A DNA stretch of 64,000 nucleotides from Leptospira vanthielii serovar Holland str. Waz Holland = ATCC 700522 (GTDB lineage: Bacteria > Spirochaetota > Leptospiria > Leptospirales > Leptospiraceae). Made by a program: the position numbers and the translations under genes. A model generated the notes under the pieces. That model was given only the letters and a program-made list of their open reading frames with translations, ran no database searches and was not told the origin of the DNA. Below, piece by piece: positions 1 through 8,773 of this stretch (the stretch's first letter is position 1; each line of letters begins with the position of its first letter). The stretch spans positions 124,001 through 188,000 of the forward strand of contig NZ_AOGY02000024.1 of the NCBI RefSeq assembly GCF_000332455.1. The letters are read 5' to 3'.

Positions 1-620
1 TCGAATTGCATTTCACGCATAAGAGCTACTACATAACGCAAACTAAAAATAACACCGAAATAAAAAATGACTTTCTGGACTTCTGTTGCGACGATGATAT
101 GATTTGCTCGCAACATTTCTGGATAAGGTCTAGCTACGAGTGCCGATCCAAGTTTTGTAGAAAAATAAATCCCACCTAAATATAGTAAGGTTGAAATGAC
201 TCCGACTATCATCACAAGTTTTGGTTCGAAAAGAAAACTGGAATAAATTGCAATGAAAACAAAAATAATGTAAAAAATACCTGCATTAACTGTATTACTT
301 GCGTCACCCTTTGTATAATTATTAAAAATATCCAAGTAGAAAAAACTAACTAAAATTAGCAAATCTATGAAAATAATCGTGAATGCCCAAAGTCTTGTGA
401 TCTCTTTTCCTTTGCGTAAAAAATGTCCTGGGATGATGCCGTTCAGTAAAAATATAAGGGAACCAATAAAATTAGGGATAAAACTTTTTGTAGCGAAGTT
501 GGCTGCAACTCCTAAAAGAAACACCGCACTCAATCCATACTTTGTGTAAACAATCAATGAGATACCTTTGCGAAAGAGAGTTCTTTCAAATTGACTGATT
601 TCGTTTGTTTCTGCGGACAT
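1..620 (-). CDS. Polytopic membrane protein, N-terminal part (gene runs off the left edge)
   Basis: The complement reads open from an ATG at 620 to base 1, giving about 206 residues with no stop; the C-terminus lies outside the window. The start follows a GGAGA-type ribosome site around 627-631. About six hydrophobic segments are visible, near residues 27-43, 47-63, 76-95, 113-130, 133-150 and 185-202, with short polar loops. This resembles the six-helix membrane modules that precede class III adenylate/guanylate cyclase domains in Leptospira, so a membrane cyclase is my best guess. No catalytic domain is visible here, so the function is inference; the membrane topology is read directly. Confidence 0.6.
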   Translation of the reverse strand, partial: MSAETNEISQFERTLFRKGISLIVYTKYGLSAVFLLGVAANFATKSFIPNFIGSLIFLLNGIIPGHFLRKGKEITRLWAFTIIFIDLLILVSFFYLDIFNNYTKGDASNTVNAGIFYIIFVFIAIYSSFLFEPKLVMIVGVISTLLYLGGIYFSTKLGSALVARPYPEMLRANHIIVATEVQKVIFYFGVIFSLRYVVALMREMQF

Positions 621-860
621 TCCCTAGTCTCCCCAATTGTCGCCTTCTCGTTAGTATGATTTGTAACCAACTACTGGCCAGTTATACTGTAACTGAATGT
701 ATGCAATCTATGACGATAAAATTTCTATATTTCTAATCGATCTGGAATTATCCTAATTGTCGCTATAGTTTTAAAGTAGACTGATTATTTTAATTTAGAA
801 AGAGATTGAGTATCAATTGTATTATGAGTTGTCCTTTCTGATGATTGTATATTTCTATGA
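621..860. other. Intergenic stretch, AT-rich, no gene seen
   Basis: This is the spacer between the divergent membrane-protein gene and the response-regulator fragment. All frames are broken. Apart from the ribosome site of the minus-strand gene I see no convincing promoter, hairpin or RNA. The missing N-terminus of the downstream receiver domain would be expected at the right end, but the in-frame sequence is closed by a TGA at 858-860 and no receiver N-terminal motif can be read. Confidence 0.5.
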
Positions 861-1448
861 TTAACGAATGAAGAAGCCGCCATTTCCTTTCTTGGTCAAA
901 AAACAAAACCAATCGATATCATCCTTATGGATATTGACTTGGGTTCTGGAATGGACGGAACTATGGCGGCCAAAGAAATTCTTTTGTTACATTCTATTCC
1001 ACTAGTTTTTTTATCTTCTCATACAGAAGCTGAAATTATAAATCGAACTGAATCCATTACTTCCTATGGTTATATTCTCAAAACATCTGGTGAAATTGTT
1101 TTAATAGCTTCCATTAAAATGGCGTTACGTTTGTTTGAAAGTAATCAAAAACAAACGGAAGCTCAGGAACTTTTTGAAAAAGCTTTTATAGTAAGCCCCA
1201 TCGCTATGTCTTTACATGATACGAGTAACCAATTCCAATTTGTAAATGTTAATCCTGCCTTTGAAAAATTGATCGGATATGAAAAAAAGGAAATCATTGG
1301 TAAAACGAGTTTAGATTTGAATATGTATGTTAATAATGCAGATAGTGCAGAAATTAGGAAAAGATTTTTAGCCGATGGAAAACTAACAGGCCCTAACATT
1401 TCAAAACTTTGTTTTCTAGGATATTTTCAAAATTTTCCACCTAATTGA
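861..1448 (+). pseudogene. Remnant of a response regulator-PAS signalling protein
   Basis: The reading frame is open from 861, just after a TGA, with the first ATG only at 927. The translated part matches the second half of a receiver domain: DIILMDIDLG carrying the phosphoacceptor aspartate, then FLSSHTE, then SYGYILKTSGE with the conserved lysine. A linker and a PAS domain follow (FEKAFIVSPIAMSLHD onward). The first receiver strand with its acidic pocket is absent, and the PAS domain breaks off at a stop at 1446-1448 with an unrelated tail. Leptospira relatives of this design normally continue into a HisKA_2 kinase. I read this as a decayed fragment; a short expressed protein from ATG 927 cannot be excluded. 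Confidence 0.65.
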
Positions 1449-1503
1449 TGTAAATTTAGTTTATCGCTTGCCTTAGATTAGGGAAATCGAAAATTCTAAT
1501 TCT

Positions 1504-2910
1504 GTGGCATTCCGTTTTGTGAGTTTGGTACTGTCTTTCCTTTTTGTCCTTATATCGTGTGGACATCCAAAAATGGTAAACCCCTGCGATTTAAATTCAG
1601 AATCCTTTTTCAGAAATCTAATACTAAAAAACTTTGCCGGTGACTCTTCACCATACTGCAAAGTGGATTTTACCTTCTCATTGAGTGGAACCATATTGGG
1701 GCTCACTACCTCGGGAATGGTGTTGAAGACCATTACAGGAACAGAAGTTTCCATTCCGGCAGGTTCTACTCAATTCTCAATACCCATCTCACTAAGAGTA
1801 GGTGCTAGATACACTCTTTCCATTTCATCCCAACCAGAAACTATTGTTTGTTTGATCCATTCGGGTTGGGAAGGGGTGGTTCCAGATGGAATTTCGGATA
1901 TCAGGATTATTTGTCACTCAACAGCCGCTAAGCGAGTCTACGGTCAGTCTGGTTCATATACTTCGAATGGTTTTGGATTAAGTGCAAATTTTCTGAATAC
2001 TCCATACCAAGCGTTAGCTGACGGGAATGGACTTTTTGTCTCGGATTTTGGAAACAACCGAGTTTTGTATTATTCTGGTACTGATACAACTGCATCTTTA
2101 GTTTATGGCCAATTAGATTTTTCATCTGCAGCAGTAGGAACATCCACTACGGAAATCAATCGACCTCGTGGATTAACAAAAGATAAACAGGGATTGTATA
2201 TTACTGATGCAGATAATAATCGAGCTTTGTTTTTTGTGGGAACTAATAGTATCGCTACTCGTGTGTATGGACAACCCGATTTTGTTTCTGCAGCACCCAA
2301 TCAGGGAGGTGCCACCGCTTCTAATACTTTGAGTACTCCGTATGGGATGACTAGAGATGCCAATGGTTTATATATTGTAGACCAGGGTAACAATCGTGTT
2401 TTGTATTATAATGACGGAAGCCTCCTTCCCTCCCGAGTGTATGGGCAGAGTGATTTTCTATCTAACAACACAGGATCGACAGCGACATCCTTGGTTTCGC
2501 CAGAGGGAGTCTCGGTCAGTCCGGAAGGAGTTTATATTGCTGATACAGGAAATCATCGTGTTTTATTTTTTGCGGGAACTAACACCATTGCTACCAGAGT
2601 TTATGGTCAACCGGACTTTGTTTCTAACTTAGCCAACAATGGAACCATTGGAGCCGGTACACTAAATTCACCGAAAGCCGTTCTTGCTTTTGGGGGAGAC
2701 CTCTGGATTGTCGACAGTTTTAACAATCGAGTGCTTTTGTTTTCTGGAACTAGTAGAATCGCTTCAAAAGTTTTCGGTCAAAATGGAAGTTTTATCAGCG
2801 CAACTTCCAATGCTACTGCCACTACTTTTTTCCAACCGCAAGGGATTTCGGTTGATCAAGATGGTATCTATATTGTAGATACTGATAACCATCGTGTGCT
2901 TGTGTTCTGA
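1504..2910 (+). CDS. Lipoprotein with six NHL-like repeats (beta-propeller)
   Basis: A 468-residue exported protein. The N-terminus has a hydrophobic signal ending in LISCG, a spirochaetal lipobox, so a lipid-anchored envelope protein is predicted. From about residue 140 it carries repeats built on RVYGQ followed by a strand of the type GLYIVDxxNNRVLYY; six copies fall near residues 175, 229, 287, 341, 398 and 453, fitting a six-bladed NHL propeller. The spacing of 50-58 residues is regular. The start is GTG, forced by an in-frame TAG at 1474-1476 and the absence of an ATG; no strong ribosome site is seen. NHL propellers usually bind proteins or ligands, but nothing shows the partner. It has its own strand context and no obvious operon partner. 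Confidence 0.85.
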   Translation: MAFRFVSLVLSFLFVLISCGHPKMVNPCDLNSESFFRNLILKNFAGDSSPYCKVDFTFSLSGTILGLTTSGMVLKTITGTEVSIPAGSTQFSIPISLRVGARYTLSISSQPETIVCLIHSGWEGVVPDGISDIRIICHSTAAKRVYGQSGSYTSNGFGLSANFLNTPYQALADGNGLFVSDFGNNRVLYYSGTDTTASLVYGQLDFSSAAVGTSTTEINRPRGLTKDKQGLYITDADNNRALFFVGTNSIATRVYGQPDFVSAAPNQGGATASNTLSTPYGMTRDANGLYIVDQGNNRVLYYNDGSLLPSRVYGQSDFLSNNTGSTATSLVSPEGVSVSPEGVYIADTGNHRVLFFAGTNTIATRVYGQPDFVSNLANNGTIGAGTLNSPKAVLAFGGDLWIVDSFNNRVLLFSGTSRIASKVFGQNGSFISATSNATATTFFQPQGISVDQDGIYIVDTDNHRVLVF

Positions 2911-2995
2911 AAACTAAATTATGAAAAAAGTATTACTCCATTCGTCAAAGGATTCGAACTACAATAAAGAAATTATGGGTTTTTAAAGTTTAACA

Positions 2996-3328
2996 ATGAT
3001 AAATCAAATAGAAAAAAAAGAATTCGCTTATGAAACCGTTGTAGGTTTAAAAGTTTCAGATGATGAACTTTACACTAATTATAGAAAAGCAATGACTCCT
3101 CTCTTAATTAAGTATGAGGGAGGTTTTCGGTATGACTTTAAAATTCAAGAAACGTTAATCAGTGAAGATCCCAAGCCGATCAATCGTTTGTTTTTGATTT
3201 TCTTTAAAAACAAAGAACTAAAGGATCTTTTTTTTAAAGACCCAGAATATTTAAAAATTAGAGAAACGTTTTTTACTCCATCTGTTGAATCAACTACGAT
3301 CCTTTCTGAGTATGAAAGATATCAATAA
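2996..3328 (+). CDS. DUF1330-like small protein
   Basis: A 110-residue soluble protein without signal peptide. The pattern (an ExxVGLKV first strand, a YxxYRKAMTPLLIKYEGGF segment, then a long strand ending in RLFLIFF and a KDPEYLKIR helix) resembles DUF1330, a ferredoxin-like dimeric alpha/beta-barrel family of about 95 residues and unknown function. The gene stands alone, 85 bases after the NHL lipoprotein and convergent with the SGNH hydrolase. The family assignment is by eye; function unknown. Confidence 0.7.
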   Translation: MINQIEKKEFAYETVVGLKVSDDELYTNYRKAMTPLLIKYEGGFRYDFKIQETLISEDPKPINRLFLIFFKNKELKDLFFKDPEYLKIRETFFTPSVESTTILSEYERYQ

Positions 3329-3358
3329 GTCAAATTAGGATCATATCCTGGGTTTTCC

Positions 3359-4198
3359 CTATTTTTCCCCAGGTAGGATCTCCTCCAAGGCCATCTCTTC
3401 TAAAATCTTTCCCCCACGTTCATTCAAATGAATGGCATCTGTTAAATAATAGTATCCATTTGATTCTCCAAGATCATTCCAAGTGGCTGTGGTAGAATAG
3501 TATTTCAAAATGGTCCAATACATTCCCCAAGTGTTTTGGATATAGGGTTTGCGAATTTTAATATTGGAAGTGTCGAGACCCTTCGACAAGGTTTCGTGTA
3601 ACGGCTTGTAGATGGCTTTCTCTTTTGTGACCACTTCTTTGGTAAGTTCGGCAAATCGTTTGGATCTTTGGAAAGGAATCGATTCTGAATTTTCTCCTAA
3701 TATGGGAGGTGAAAAAACAATGAGTTTGGCTTTGGTATCTTTTTTAATGGTTTGAATGATTTTTGTTAGATTCTGCACAAAACTTTCTTCTGTGACAGGT
3801 TCCTTCAATTTCCAAAGATTTGCGTAACGATTGTATTCATCTGTGGAAAGGGTGGCTTTTAAATCGTTTGTCCCAATTAGAAGAAATACAATATCGGGTT
3901 TTAATTCTTTTAGATTGTCCATTTGTTCTAAAATCTGAACTGTTAGGCGGCTATTGATCCCTTCGTTAATCACCAAATCATTTACGAGACTTGGATGTTT
4001 TGCAATGGCAGCTACATAATCATAACTTACTCGGCCATGGGTGATACTATCTCCGAGAAATACAATTTTTGATTTTTGTGCGGACTTGGTTTCTAAAGCA
4101 GACTTTAGATTGTTCGAAGGAACCTTTGTTGCCTGGAAGATAACGCAAGATTCAAAGAAGAAAAAACAAAGGATCCAAAGTTTAGAAAGTAGTTTCAT
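3359..4198 (-). CDS. SGNH/GDSL-family hydrolase, lipoprotein
   Basis: The start at 4198 is preferred over an upstream in-frame start at 4240 because an AGGA site lies eight bases before it and it begins directly with a signal peptide ending in FFESC, a plausible lipobox (Cys18). The mature protein shows the SGNH blocks: GDSITHG at residues 49-55 with the nucleophile Ser51, a LIGTND block near 107-112, and DAIHLNERG near residue 256 supplying the Asp-His pair. About 279 residues in total, slightly longer than the family core of about 200. The likely role is ester hydrolysis at the cell surface or in the periplasm; the substrate cannot be read. It is convergent with the DUF1330-like gene. Confidence 0.85.
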   Translation of the reverse strand: MKLLSKLWILCFFFFESCVIFQATKVPSNNLKSALETKSAQKSKIVFLGDSITHGRVSYDYVAAIAKHPSLVNDLVINEGINSRLTVQILEQMDNLKELKPDIVFLLIGTNDLKATLSTDEYNRYANLWKLKEPVTEESFVQNLTKIIQTIKKDTKAKLIVFSPPILGENSESIPFQRSKRFAELTKEVVTKEKAIYKPLHETLSKGLDTSNIKIRKPYIQNTWGMYWTILKYYSTTATWNDLGESNGYYYLTDAIHLNERGGKILEEMALEEILPGEK

Positions 4199-4323
4199 GT
4201 CGATTGATCCTAACAAAAAAGAGGAAAGGAAAAAGCACAAATTGGGAATGGCATAAAAAAACTCATTTATTTTCGGGATCAGTTTTGTATTTCTCTAAAA
4301 TTTGCAAATCGAAATCATCTATC

Positions 4324-4926
4324 TTATTTCTTTAGAGTTCTCAAATACTTTTCTAACCCAGGCCTTAGATCATGGAACTGAGGTTTTTCATGTTTGAGTA
4401 ACAACCGGAAGTAGAGTGTTCCGTAGAGAATATCCATACAAACATCGATCTCTGAATCGGAGAGTGGTTGGATTTGTTTTGTTTTGATCGCATGATGGAA
4501 AAATTGTTTTGCTGCCTGCCTTCTGGGAAGCAAATAGTTTTCTAAAATAGATTCTGATAGTTCTCCATCTTGTTGTCCTGCTCCGATAAGAGTGGAAATC
4601 ACACGTCCAAATTTACCAGAGAATACACCTGAGAGTGCTTCCATCTGATCGAGTAGGGCTTTTTCAAAAGTTACATCTTTGGGAAATTCCAAATAGGGTG
4701 AGATCATGTGGGTGACAGTGCTCATGGCAAGATGGGCTTTGTTTGGCCAACGCCTATAAATGGTAGTTTTTGCTACACCGGTTTCCAAGACAATATCATC
4801 AATAGAAAATCCATGGTAACCTTTCTTTGCCAACATCTCATATGTAGTTTTTAAGACCAAAGGTTCCAAATCTTCGGATCTGGGACGGCCTGCGGTTTTT
4901 TGCGACATTTTCTTTTTTACAGCCAT
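4324..4926 (-). CDS. TetR-family transcriptional regulator
   Basis: A 200-residue protein with a TetR N-terminal DNA-binding domain at residues 22-68: the recognition region reads FSIDDIVLETGV then AKTTIYRRWPNKAHL, the standard family signature. The C-terminal 120 residues form the ligand/dimer domain and cannot be matched to a specific effector. It is transcribed away from the SnoaL-like gene at 5028, and two palindromes of the form CGATAC-N5-GTATCG lie in the 100-base gap, so it most likely represses both itself and that gene (inference from layout). A second possible start (MSQKTAGRP) lies six codons in. Confidence 0.93.
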   Translation of the reverse strand: MAVKKKMSQKTAGRPRSEDLEPLVLKTTYEMLAKKGYHGFSIDDIVLETGVAKTTIYRRWPNKAHLAMSTVTHMISPYLEFPKDVTFEKALLDQMEALSGVFSGKFGRVISTLIGAGQQDGELSESILENYLLPRRQAAKQFFHHAIKTKQIQPLSDSEIDVCMDILYGTLYFRLLLKHEKPQFHDLRPGLEKYLRTLKK

Positions 4927-4951
4927 AAATCAAAATATTTTAAAAAAAATC

Positions 4952-5027
4952 TTGACAGTCAACACTATTTCGATACGGATGGTATCGAATAACGATACTG
5001 ACGGTATCGTTATTCGAGGAGAAATTT
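4952..5027 (+). promoter_or_regulatory. Promoter with twin TetR-type operators
   Basis: A TTGACA hexamer stands at 4952-4957; the -10 region (about 4974-4980) lies inside the first palindrome. Operator 1 is CGATAC-N5-GTATCG at 4971-4987. Operator 2 is the same core at 4993-5009, extended to 13-base perfect arms with a 5-base spacer over 4986-5016. Their centres are 22 bases apart, two helical turns, which suits cooperative binding of two dimers on one face. A GAGGAG ribosome site at 5016-5021 serves the gene at 5028. Confidence 0.8.
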
Positions 5028-5498
5028 ATGAAACCAATTTTGGTATTAGCTACTTTGTTGTTCGGAAGTGTTGGATTGTTCGCAAAATCAGCATCTCCTT
5101 CGGGTGAAAAGGTTCTGGAAACTTTTTTCAGCGAATTTGGAAAAGGAAATGCGGCGGGTGTTTTGAATTGTTTCCATCCGCAAACAACGATTACGGCTGT
5201 GCGCAATGAAAATCGTTCCGAGAGCCAATTGTATGGAACCTATACGGGTATTTCCGGAGCTGAAGAGTTTTTAACGAACATGGGAACTCAATTGGATACC
5301 AAAAAATTCCAAGTTGATCAAATCGTAGGAAAAAAAGATTGGGTGTTTGCTAGTGGAAGTTTTTTACATATTTTGAAACAAACCGGTAAACCCTTTGAAA
5401 GTGAATGGGCTCTAAAAGTGCAAATCAAAGATGGTAAAATACTTTCTTACCATTTTTATGAAGACAGTGCCTCTTTTGTGGCTGCCTCTAAAAAATAA
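5028..5498 (+). CDS. Exported SnoaL/NTF2-like protein
   Basis: A 156-residue protein with an N-terminal signal peptide (MKPILVLATLLFGSVGLFAKS; probable cleavage after the FAKS region) and a body resembling the SnoaL/NTF2 cone-shaped fold: a first helix VLETFFSEFGKGNAAGVLNCFHP, a GISGAEEFLTNM helix, and strands with WVFASGSF and WALKVQIKDGKILSYHFYED. Such domains bind small hydrophobic molecules or act as isomerases; catalytic residues cannot be assigned. It is controlled by the twin operator immediately upstream and pairs with the divergent TetR gene, so it is probably induced by that regulator's ligand. Confidence 0.75.
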   Translation: MKPILVLATLLFGSVGLFAKSASPSGEKVLETFFSEFGKGNAAGVLNCFHPQTTITAVRNENRSESQLYGTYTGISGAEEFLTNMGTQLDTKKFQVDQIVGKKDWVFASGSFLHILKQTGKPFESEWALKVQIKDGKILSYHFYEDSASFVAASKK

Positions 5499-5560
5499 AG
5501 AAACCTTCGTTTGATCAACTGTTTTTAGTTCTAACCAACTTTGGGAAAAGTTAAGATCCA

Positions 5561-6421
5561 TTAGCAAATGGGAATGTAGATATCTGTTATGCGTTTATCC
5601 GCCTGTTTTTCTAGTGGATTCAAATAACATTCCCAAGGTGGTTGGTTTTTTATCTTCCAAGGTGTGGTTCTGAAATAATCATTCAAAATCCAATTATAGA
5701 TATTTGGTAAGTTATGGTAATTCCCTTGGTAACGAATCTGTAAATACTTTCCAGCAGGAATGGTTTGGATTCCAAATCCTTCTGGCAGTAGTTTCTGTAA
5801 GGGCCCAAAGGTAATTCCTAAATCAAATCGTATTTTTCCTTTAGGTGAAATTTCTGGATCATCTTGACTAATTCCAATCCACTTGTGGTTCGAGTATAAA
5901 GAATTCCAATTCAGAATTAACGATTGAATCGAAATGACTTCTTTACTTTCAGGAAGAGGACCTGGAAGTTCTTCGTAACTTCCTATATGACGGACATAGG
6001 CAATCGTAAAGGAAGATATTGTTTTTATTTGGAAACCAAATTTAGAAAGACCGTCTGGAAAAGTTTGGTGGTCTTTTGTGGAAAAGATTTTTTTCTTTTG
6101 ATATTTTTTGCGAAACTCTGAAGGAGTAGATCCAATTACGCGTTTGAAGGCTTTCGAAAAAGCTTCATGAGATAAAAAACCGGCCTCTAGTGCAATTTCC
6201 AAAATGGGAAAGTTTGTGATTTTTAATTCGTAAGCTGCCTTTTCTAATCGTAATCTGCGAATGTATTCCTTAACATTTTCCCCTTGTATGGATTTAAACA
6301 AACGATGGAAATGCCAGTCACTATATCCGGTAAAAAAAGCAATTTGGTTTAAGCCAATAGTATCCTCTAGTTGTTTTTCCATTTTGTTCCAAACGGGATA
6401 GAGGTTGGGTGTCTGTGACAA
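5561..6421 (-). CDS. AraC-family regulator with GyrI-like effector domain
   Basis: A 286-residue protein. Residues 10-105 contain the paired AraC helix-turn-helix motifs (GLNQIAFFTGYSDWHFHRLF and ILEIALEAGFLSHEAFSKAFKRVIGSTPSEFR). Residues 130-286 match the GyrI-like/BacStAP small-molecule-binding fold, with the typical VRHIGSYEEL strand-turn and a late strand IPAGKYLQIRYQG. The layout equals the Rob/SoxS-like sensors that bind lipophilic compounds. It lies 62 bases downstream of the VOC gene on the same strand and may be co-transcribed; inference only. Confidence 0.9.
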   Translation of the reverse strand: MSQTPNLYPVWNKMEKQLEDTIGLNQIAFFTGYSDWHFHRLFKSIQGENVKEYIRRLRLEKAAYELKITNFPILEIALEAGFLSHEAFSKAFKRVIGSTPSEFRKKYQKKKIFSTKDHQTFPDGLSKFGFQIKTISSFTIAYVRHIGSYEELPGPLPESKEVISIQSLILNWNSLYSNHKWIGISQDDPEISPKGKIRFDLGITFGPLQKLLPEGFGIQTIPAGKYLQIRYQGNYHNLPNIYNWILNDYFRTTPWKIKNQPPWECYLNPLEKQADKRITDIYIPIC

Positions 6422-6482
6422 TTGAGAAACCTTTCTTTTTAGAAGAAAGATAGGAAAGGATCCTCAATTTGTCTTCTCTATT

Positions 6483-6875
6483 TTAATTAGAATTTCGTTC
6501 TTGAACGATATCAATTCCAATTCCATTGGGATCCACTAAAGTAAAATGGACATCACCCCAATCCTCTGTAGTGAGAGGTAGATCGATGGGCGCCTTGTTT
6601 TGTTTCATTGTTTCAAATTCTTTTTTTACGTCACTGGATTCGAAGATAAACCAAATTCCTTTTCCCTGGTAAGAATTTTGGAAGTAAGCTTTTTTCACCT
6701 GTTGTTGGTTAGGTTTCATAATTGCCAATTCCACTCCTGGCCGATTTGGTAAACATAACAAAACAAACCAATCTGATTCAAATTTTGTTTGTAACCCTAA
6801 CCATTTTTCATAAAAAACTTTTGTTTCGCTTAATTTTTCAGTGATGATCCCCGTTTGGATTTGTTGGAACGCCAT
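6483..6875 (-). CDS. VOC-family (glyoxalase/dioxygenase-like) protein
   Basis: The start at 6875 is chosen because AAGGAG lies five bases upstream; an open extension to 6956 lacks such a site and reads through non-coding-looking sequence. The 130-residue product has two beta-alpha-beta-beta-beta halves typical of the vicinal oxygen chelate fold: LSETKVFYEKWLGLQTKF, VELAIMKP, GIWFIFESSDVKKEFE and VHFTLVDPNGIGIDIVQ. Metal ligands are only partly evident (the glutamate of VELAIM and the last IDIVQE strand). Possible roles include resistance or a small lyase; undecided. Upstream of the AraC/GyrI regulator on the same strand. Confidence 0.82.
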   Translation of the reverse strand: MAFQQIQTGIITEKLSETKVFYEKWLGLQTKFESDWFVLLCLPNRPGVELAIMKPNQQQVKKAYFQNSYQGKGIWFIFESSDVKKEFETMKQNKAPIDLPLTTEDWGDVHFTLVDPNGIGIDIVQERNSN

Positions 6876-6949
6876 AGTTTCTCCTTGTGATCCTTCTATT
6901 ATACAAGGGACCAAAATCTGTCCTGGATCATTTTTGCTATTTTGTTTGG

Positions 6950-7035
6950 GGCGCATCGCTTACGCGACCGGGCTCTTCGCTCCAATCTTTGCTTCGCAAA
7001 GGATTTCCACTTCGATCCCTTGCGCATTCTGGATT
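6950..7035. repeat. GC-rich intergenic element with short hairpins
   Basis: An abrupt GC-rich block inside an AT-rich spacer between two minus-strand genes. It contains CTTTGC-TTC-GCAAAG (6987-7001) and runs of the type TTCGCTCC and CGCTTACGCGACC. It shares a motif style (GGAGCGAA..AGCG on the other strand) with the block at 14735-14808, suggesting members of one dispersed intergenic element family. Membership is an inference; the two copies are not full-length matches. Confidence 0.4.
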
Positions 7036-7098
7036 CCGAAATGAATCTGACGATTTACAAAACTAATGGATAGAACCACAGGAAAGTTTTTGACTAAA

Positions 7099-8613
7099 TC
7101 ATTTTTGTTCTATTTTAATACACTTTCTTCCTAAAATCCTTGCTGTCCGTTCTTCTTTGGAGCAATTGTATCCCGATTGTTCCGAATGAACGAGAAGAGA
7201 TGAAAAAAGATTTTTTTCGTCTTGATTGAAGTTTGTTTCTTTCCCAATAGTTAAGATTGTAAATTCATTCGGAGATGTTTTTTTTAAGTTCTCTGAAAAA
7301 TAATCGATTAGATTTTCTCTTCGAACACAAACCACTTTTTTATCAACTAACTCTAAGCCAAAACCCCCAGAGATTAATTCATTTGTTGTGACAATCAGGG
7401 AAGAATTAAATTGGGCTAACTCTTTACGCAATTTTTTTAATTCGATACTTGAAAAATAAAATATAGCGATGATTAAGAAGGAAAATAAGAACATCCATGT
7501 ATAAATGGAATACAGTATCCATTTGTTTTTCTTTAGTTCGTCCATTTGTTCATTCAAAATGAATGTGAGTGGAAAAATTGTGACTACCAAGTATCTGCCT
7601 GTCAAAGTGATTCCATCGTTTGGTGATGTTATACCGGCAATCAAAAGATAGAGTATAACAATTAAAAGATGAAATAGAAGTTCCAAGTTTTGGAGAACTT
7701 GTTTTTTTCGTAGTTTAATGATTGCATATAGAAAAATGGGGCTTTGGAGAAAGAATCCTAAAGACCAACCATTGGCTCTCGGATAAGTAAATACCATGGA
7801 AAGAAATATTTTGATTTGGTCGTAAAATGTTTTATCTGAATTCCCAAAATTTGTGAGGTGCCTCGTTCCTAAGGGATGAGAGTAACTGAATGTATTCCAG
7901 AGGAGGAATAGAAATATAAATACCGCAAATAGGAGATAACGAACTGGATGAAGGGTTTTAAGGATAGGTTCTTTTTTTATAAAAACATGGATAAATGCGA
8001 TCGTGGATTGGATGGCAAAAAAGAATAGAACACCTTCTAACCTAAACCAGATAGACAATCCAAGAAAAAGATTCCCGAGGATCCAATCTTCTTTTTTGTT
8101 CGTTAAAAATGCTTTAAAGAGAAAACTGTATCCATAACCTGTAAGGATGATGAATGGTCCATTTTCGGAAAAATCAACTAACAAAGGAAAAACAACTGTC
8201 CCTAAAGATACAATGACAAGGGTAGATATTTGAATCGAATTTTTTGTGAGTAGTTTTAAAAAAACGATAAGGAATAAAATATTAAAATAAGGGAGAATGG
8301 GAAAGGGTAAAAAACCAAACAAAGAGTATAGGAATGTAAGTGCGACAGGATATTGACCAAGCAATCGATTGTTATTTAAGAAAACAAATCCTTCGTTGAG
8401 TGGACTCAAAAGAAAGAGAGGATCAATGTCCTTTGCGGGATAAAGAATTCCTTCGGTAGACCAACCTTGTTTCCAAAGGGAAATAGTTTGGATCATTTTT
8501 ACTAAAGGATCCGAAAGAAAATAACTATCTACACGTATCAACAATTGAATCAGCAGTAAAAAAAGAGAAATGGATATGGTGATGATTGCAGTTTTTCCAG
8601 GTCTTTTGAACAT
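7099..8613 (-). CDS. Polytopic membrane protein, GT-C glycosyltransferase-like
   Basis: A 504-residue protein with about ten hydrophobic helices and a soluble C-terminal tail of about 110 residues after residue 395. The first extracytoplasmic loop after helix 1 has an SDPLVKMIQT segment, and the helix-loop layout resembles GT-C enzymes (PMT/ArnT type), which use lipid-linked sugars outside the membrane; the usual acidic pair is not clear. I call it glycosyltransferase-like only by topology. It stands alone on the minus strand with a GC-rich element downstream. No lipopolysaccharide genes lie beside it. Confidence 0.6.
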   Translation of the reverse strand: MFKRPGKTAIITISISLFLLLIQLLIRVDSYFLSDPLVKMIQTISLWKQGWSTEGILYPAKDIDPLFLLSPLNEGFVFLNNNRLLGQYPVALTFLYSLFGFLPFPILPYFNILFLIVFLKLLTKNSIQISTLVIVSLGTVVFPLLVDFSENGPFIILTGYGYSFLFKAFLTNKKEDWILGNLFLGLSIWFRLEGVLFFFAIQSTIAFIHVFIKKEPILKTLHPVRYLLFAVFIFLFLLWNTFSYSHPLGTRHLTNFGNSDKTFYDQIKIFLSMVFTYPRANGWSLGFFLQSPIFLYAIIKLRKKQVLQNLELLFHLLIVILYLLIAGITSPNDGITLTGRYLVVTIFPLTFILNEQMDELKKNKWILYSIYTWMFLFSFLIIAIFYFSSIELKKLRKELAQFNSSLIVTTNELISGGFGLELVDKKVVCVRRENLIDYFSENLKKTSPNEFTILTIGKETNFNQDEKNLFSSLLVHSEQSGYNCSKEERTARILGRKCIKIEQK

Positions 8614-8773
8614 TTGTCTTTTATTTTGGAATTTTCTTAGGTTGGCAAATAGAAAATGGAATGGGGATTTAAAAAGGGGTGGGTCTTTATTTTAAACATA
8701 TTTTACTTAGCTGCCCTCGTTAGAAAAGTTCTGTTTGGTTCATAAATTGTTTAGATTATGATTCTAATTTTCT

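Noticed and set aside
2921..2986. A 21-codon open frame with ATG between the NHL lipoprotein and the DUF1330-like gene.
   Set aside because: No ribosome site, too short, and composition fits spacer DNA; no recognisable peptide.
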